From: Methanomassiliicoccaceae archaeon
GTDB lineage: Archaea; Thermoplasmatota; Thermoplasmata; Methanomassiliicoccales; Methanomethylophilaceae
Length of the DNA: 6,927 bases
Assembly (NCBI GenBank): GCA_031260545.1
Contig: JAIRJQ010000108.1
Location: 1-6,927 of the forward strand
Direction: 5' to 3'
Positions 4,007 through 6,927 of this stretch are shown here, piece by piece. The position numbers were made by a program, and so were the translations under genes. The notes under the pieces are model-generated. The model saw only the letters and a list, made by a program, of their open reading frames with translations. It did no database searches and was not told the DNA's origin. Within the stretch, counting starts at the first letter, position 1. Every line of letters begins with the position of its first letter.

Positions 4007-6927
4007 ATTATTAGAGAGAGACATGGGAATTCAGTCAGCGGTCGCAGATCTGCGACGAAGAGAAGGGCTGTTCTGATATTATCGGTGTTGGCGTTGGTCA
4101 CGCTCATAGGAATTGTGAGTCTGAGCGATGCCAAACAACCTTTCGGAGGGTCGTCCGAGAATGATTCGGTGCCGTTGGTAGCACCGTTCATGGCATCGGA
4201 GACCATAAACATATCAGATCTGGCATCGGACGCCGCAGGCAAAGGGTGGTCGTACACTGGCTCCAATTCGACGCTCACCTTCGGTATCGGCTCCAACAAC
4301 CTCGGTTACGAGATAATACAGTCCGCGGCCGGACCGCGGTCATTGAACATCGTCATACAGGACAACGTAGACACGGAACTGATGATCAGCGGTCTCTCCA
4401 TCATCGGTAACGTGACGTTGCAGGGCGATGCAAGTCTCGGCATCTATCTGAACGGCCCGAACAGCATAAAAGGGAGCATATTGGTGCCGAGCGGCACATC
4501 GCTCACTGTAAGCGGTAACAGCAGCAATGATTCTCTTGTTGTGACCGCAACCGACGATCGCAGCGCGGCCATCGGCGGCGCAGGCGGGCAGGACGGCGGA
4601 GACATAACGATAAACAGCGGTTCAGTCACTGCGGTCGGCGGTAAGTACGCGGCCGCAATAGGCGGCGGTGCGAATGGCGAAGGTGCCTCGATAGGCATAA
4701 GCGGCAGAGCGGCCGTGACCGCATACTCCGGCGGAACACTGCCGGCGGTCCATGCAATGAACGGTAACAACAGCAATGGTTTCCTTGTCAACAACATCCT
4801 CGGCGAGACATGGTCCGGCAGCAGGACGATAGAGGTGTATTCTGACGGGGACCCATACAGAACGCTGACCCTCCCGGCCGGCTTTGCCGGATATGCGTAC
4901 ACTACCGGCAATTCACCGGCAAAGAGCATAAACGAATACCTCTACGACGGCGAGACACGCATAGGCATGATCGTGCCGGTGTCTGACACGGCCTTAATGA
5001 TAGAGGCGGTGAACACGCTCGCGGTGACAGATGCGACGATAATAGCGGATGTTCAGACGCATACGGTATCAATGTTCGCACTCGGCGACTTTATCGATAT
5101 CAATCCTATGGCAGCAGCACTGGCCAATCAATACACCATAGCGGCCAGCGGCGCAAATTTCAACGCGTACAACAGCGTCGGCTTCTCAGGGACCTACACA
5201 TCATTCACCAATGCATTAAATGCGATAAGAACGAACGCCAACCGCGCCGAGTCACTGATAACATTCTCGGGTTCACCGTTGAACATCGGGACGGAGAGCA
5301 TGAGCTTCGACACCACTCTGTGGGGAATAGTGACCCTTGCAGGCAGTGTAACGTCGAGCGTCAGCACAGCTGACGGCGCGGTCGTCGCGTTGTCCGGCAC
5401 AATGAGCCTTACAAGCCAGGCGAACATAACCAACACCTACTCAGGAACCACGGTGTCCGTTATACGTAACAACGGCACAGGCCCGCTGACGGTATCGGCG
5501 GGAACGCTCACGTCACCGGGCGGTTATACGATAAGGAACAACGCGACCGGCAGTGTTACCGTCAACGGTTCGGCCACCGTCATCAACACAGGCTCTACCG
5601 GATCGGATCAATCCGATAATGCCATATTGAATAACTCATCCGGATCGATATTTATCGGAGGATCGGCGACATTGAAAGCAAATTCCAATGTCATACGCAC
5701 ACAAAACAATTCAAGTACGGGCACAATGCTGACGATCTCAGGCGGAACGATCACCGGCGGCATGTACGGTATAGATCACTTTGCCAGCGGCGGGATCGTT
5801 ATCTCCGGCGGCACCATAACCGGGACCGCTACCAACATCATATACAACGCTTATGCTGCTTCGATCACAATATCCGGGGGCACTTTAATTAAGACCAGCG
5901 GCACCGGGATACAGAATTCGTCAGGCACCGTGAACATGACCGGAGGCACGATAAACATACAGGGATCGTCAAGCGGCTACGCAATAACCGGCGGATTTGT
6001 AAATATCTCCGGATCCGCAAATATAACATCTTCGGGATCCGGCGCGACGATAAACGTTAGCGGTTCCGGTACAGCGGCAAGGCTGACGATGACCGGAGGA
6101 ACGATTGCGAACACACACACATCCGGATATGCTATACAGCAGACGTCAACCAGCCCGGTGAACATCTCCGGCGGTACGGTCAAGGCCGCGAGTTCTAATC
6201 ATACGATATATTCCACTTCCACAGGCCCGATCACCATCTCCGGTGCAGCGGATGTGCAGAACACGGGCACAGGACGCGCCATACACCTTAACACGACGAC
6301 ATCGCCGCTGATCATCAGCGGGGCCCCGAAGATCACAGGGTCCATCTATGCAGCGCCGGGAATGCTGACCGCGTCAGGTTTGACCAACTCCACGAACGTC
6401 TACGAGGTCTTCATATCGGGGACCCTGTCGAACGGACTGGTCGCAGTCATTGGCGGCGCAACATATAACACACGTTTCACAACTGTAAATCCAAACTACC
6501 GGATGTTGGTATCCGGCAGCAATCTGACCATCAGCCTGGAGCTCCGCACGATCTCATTCAACCTTAACGGAGTATCCGTATCCGGAAGTGCTACACCCTC
6601 TTCAATAACAGTGGACCACGGTACCTCTCCTTCCTCGGGATCGAAACCCGCCGGAACATGGACGTGGACGAACTATGCGCACAACAACACATGGTACACA
6701 CGCTCTGCTTCGTCACCATATGTGTACACCCCGTTCATCTTCGGAACGACGACGGTGACGGCTAACGTAGCGCTATTTCTTGTATGGACGCCGACGAGCG
6801 GTGAAGGTATACCGTACACGATGGCGGCCAGCGGGTCGAACTACAACGTGACCAAATCGGTCTTCGGTTCGTCCAGTACATATAACGGAACGGTAGCGAT
6901 CACATCCGCGCCCACGAACTTCCAGAA
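4007..6927 (+). CDS. Large secreted adhesin-like protein with beta-helix repeats and a Listeria-Bacteroides-type repeat (3' end outside window)
   Basis: One frame stays open from 3992 to the window end, at least 973 codons from 4007. Numbering from the ATT at 4007, residues 3-20 are basic, 21-39 are hydrophobic (Ala/Val/Leu/Ile), and DAK follows, which fits a signal peptide or N-terminal anchor. About 187-240 is a Gly-rich block with AAIGG repeats and TINSGSVTAVGG. About 574-780 carries ten beta-strand turns of the ISGGT/MTGGT type every 22-28 residues, as in pectin-lyase-like beta-helices. Residues 849-929 resemble the Listeria-Bacteroides (InlB B) repeat: FNLNG, a central Gly-Ser-Lys-Pro turn, WYT, a Thr-rich stretch and final LFLVW. 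The composition is Ser/Thr/Asn/Gly-rich with many N-x-S/T sites, and cysteine appears absent. The family is associated with surface adhesins of gut archaea and bacteria, so binding to host or bacterial partners is an inference. The start is uncertain: ATT 4007 has the ribosome binding site; GTG 4085 would cut into the hydrophobic segment; ATG 4190 would lose it. Confidence 0.85.
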   Translation, partial: MIRERHGNSVSGRRSATKRRAVLILSVLALVTLIGIVSLSDAKQPFGGSSENDSVPLVAPFMASETINISDLASDAAGKGWSYTGSNSTLTFGIGSNNLGYEIIQSAAGPRSLNIVIQDNVDTELMISGLSIIGNVTLQGDASLGIYLNGPNSIKGSILVPSGTSLTVSGNSSNDSLVVTATDDRSAAIGGAGGQDGGDITINSGSVTAVGGKYAAAIGGGANGEGASIGISGRAAVTAYSGGTLPAVHAMNGNNSNGFLVNNILGETWSGSRTIEVYSDGDPYRTLTLPAGFAGYAYTTGNSPAKSINEYLYDGETRIGMIVPVSDTALMIEAVNTLAVTDATIIADVQTHTVSMFALGDFIDINPMAAALANQYTIAASGANFNAYNSVGFSGTYTSFTNALNAIRTNANRAESLITFSGSPLNIGTESMSFDTTLWGIVTLAGSVTSSVSTADGAVVALSGTMSLTSQANITNTYSGTTVSVIRNNGTGPLTVSAGTLTSPGGYTIRNNATGSVTVNGSATVINTGSTGSDQSDNAILNNSSGSIFIGGSATLKANSNVIRTQNNSSTGTMLTISGGTITGGMYGIDHFASGGIVISGGTITGTATNIIYNAYAASITISGGTLIKTSGTGIQNSSGTVNMTGGTINIQGSSSGYAITGGFVNISGSANITSSGSGATINVSGSGTAARLTMTGGTIANTHTSGYAIQQTSTSPVNISGGTVKAASSNHTIYSTSTGPITISGAADVQNTGTGRAIHLNTTTSPLIISGAPKITGSIYAAPGMLTASGLTNSTNVYEVFISGTLSNGLVAVIGGATYNTRFTTVNPNYRMLVSGSNLTISLELRTISFNLNGVSVSGSATPSSITVDHGTSPSSGSKPAGTWTWTNYAHNNTWYTRSASSPYVYTPFIFGTTTVTANVALFLVWTPTSGEGIPYTMAASGSNYNVTKSVFGSSSTYNGTVAITSAPTNFQ
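5726..6340 (+). repeat. Protein-level beta-helix repeat array (ISGGT-type turns)
   Basis: Ten copies of a short motif, (I/M/V)-(S/T)-G-(G/S/A)-x, start at 5735, 5801, 5870, 5936, 6005, 6056, 6089, 6164, 6236 and 6314. Most spacings are 22-26 codons, with one 17+11 step that breaks the rhythm. The best-matching copies read ISGGT or MTGGT, and between them lie Ser/Thr/Asn-rich stretches often containing a GYAI- or GTGI-like turn. The DNA copies are diverged, so this is an old protein repeat and not a recent tandem duplication. Confidence 0.75.
6551..6793 (+). other. Diverged Listeria-Bacteroides (InlB B-type) repeat domain within the adhesin
   Basis: The translation starts ISFNLNG, continues through PSSITVDHGTSP and SGSKPAGTW, then NNTWYTR, YVYTPFIFGTTTVTANV, and ends in ALFLVW. 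This order of a first strand with a Asn-Gly, a V-x-x-G-T turn, a Lys-Pro, a W-Y-T, a Thr-rich strand and a closing L-x-x-W follows the pattern of the family often labelled Flg_new/Listeria-Bacteroides repeat. The usual GGW is absent (TWTWTN here), so the match is remote and only pattern-based. Confidence 0.5.

Noticed and set aside
4023..4076. ATG at 4023 as start of the adhesin
   Set aside because: It is in a different frame and meets a TGA after 17 codons. The signal segment lies in the other frame, so it would need a frameshift.
3907..4299. 130-codon ORF on the - strand
   Set aside because: It runs antisense across the adhesin promoter, ribosome binding site and signal segment and resembles no protein I know.
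4444..4929. 161-codon ORF on the - strand
   Set aside because: It is antisense to the adhesin frame. Its Pro/Ala/Leu-rich composition is what the complement of Gly/Ser/Thr codons gives, and it has no recognisable domain.
5726..6340. Regularly spaced repeats as a CRISPR array
   Set aside because: The repeats exist at protein level only, differ in DNA sequence and keep one open reading frame, so this is a beta-helix coding repeat.

Overview
The window looks like part of a methanogenic archaeon, most plausibly of the Methanomassiliicoccales/Thermoplasmata lineage. The evidence is a HdrC/HdrB pair of the methanogen heterodisulfide reductase type, an archaeal-type NadC, a KH-less beta-CASP metallo-beta-lactamase nuclease (aCPSF2-like), archaeal TATA boxes (TTATAT, TATATAA) with GGTGAT/AGGAGG ribosome binding sites, and a large secreted Ser/Thr/Asn/Gly-rich adhesin-like protein of the kind carried by gut methanogens. 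The lineage is inferred from gene content and was not tested by any search.

Left part (about 1-1308, + strand): a TATA-like box and a 12-bp perfect palindrome precede hdrC (two 4Fe-4S clusters), whose end overlaps hdrB (two CCG domains) by 8 nt. Together they form the HdrBC half that reduces the CoM-S-S-CoB heterodisulfide. No hdrA is in the window.

Middle part (1309-3356, - strand): a two-gene operon is transcribed towards hdrCB. The upstream gene is the beta-CASP nuclease (promoter near 3470-3475, leader with a hairpin, clear GGTGAT site). The downstream gene is nadC, whose GTG start overlaps the nuclease stop by 4 nt. nadC and hdrB end tail to tail with no base between their stop codons.

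Right part: 3357-3524 is a divergent promoter region. From 3525 to 3779 there is a weakly supported 84-codon ORF. From 3780 to 4006 there is AT-rich intergenic DNA holding a strong TATA box and a leader with an inverted repeat. From about 4007 to the end of the window one long reading frame runs open (at least 973 codons, cut by the window edge). It encodes a signal/anchor segment, a Gly-rich repeat block, beta-helix repeats of the ISGGT type, and a diverged Listeria-Bacteroides-type repeat. Its only well-placed ribosome binding site lies 5 nt before an ATT codon, not an ATG/GTG/TTG, so either initiation is non-canonical or the 5' end carries a sequence error.

The hdrCB, nuclease and nadC genes are ordinary housekeeping and energy genes. 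The adhesin is the accessory, probably fast-evolving, element. I see no CRISPR array, tRNA, rRNA, insertion sequence or recognisable defence system.
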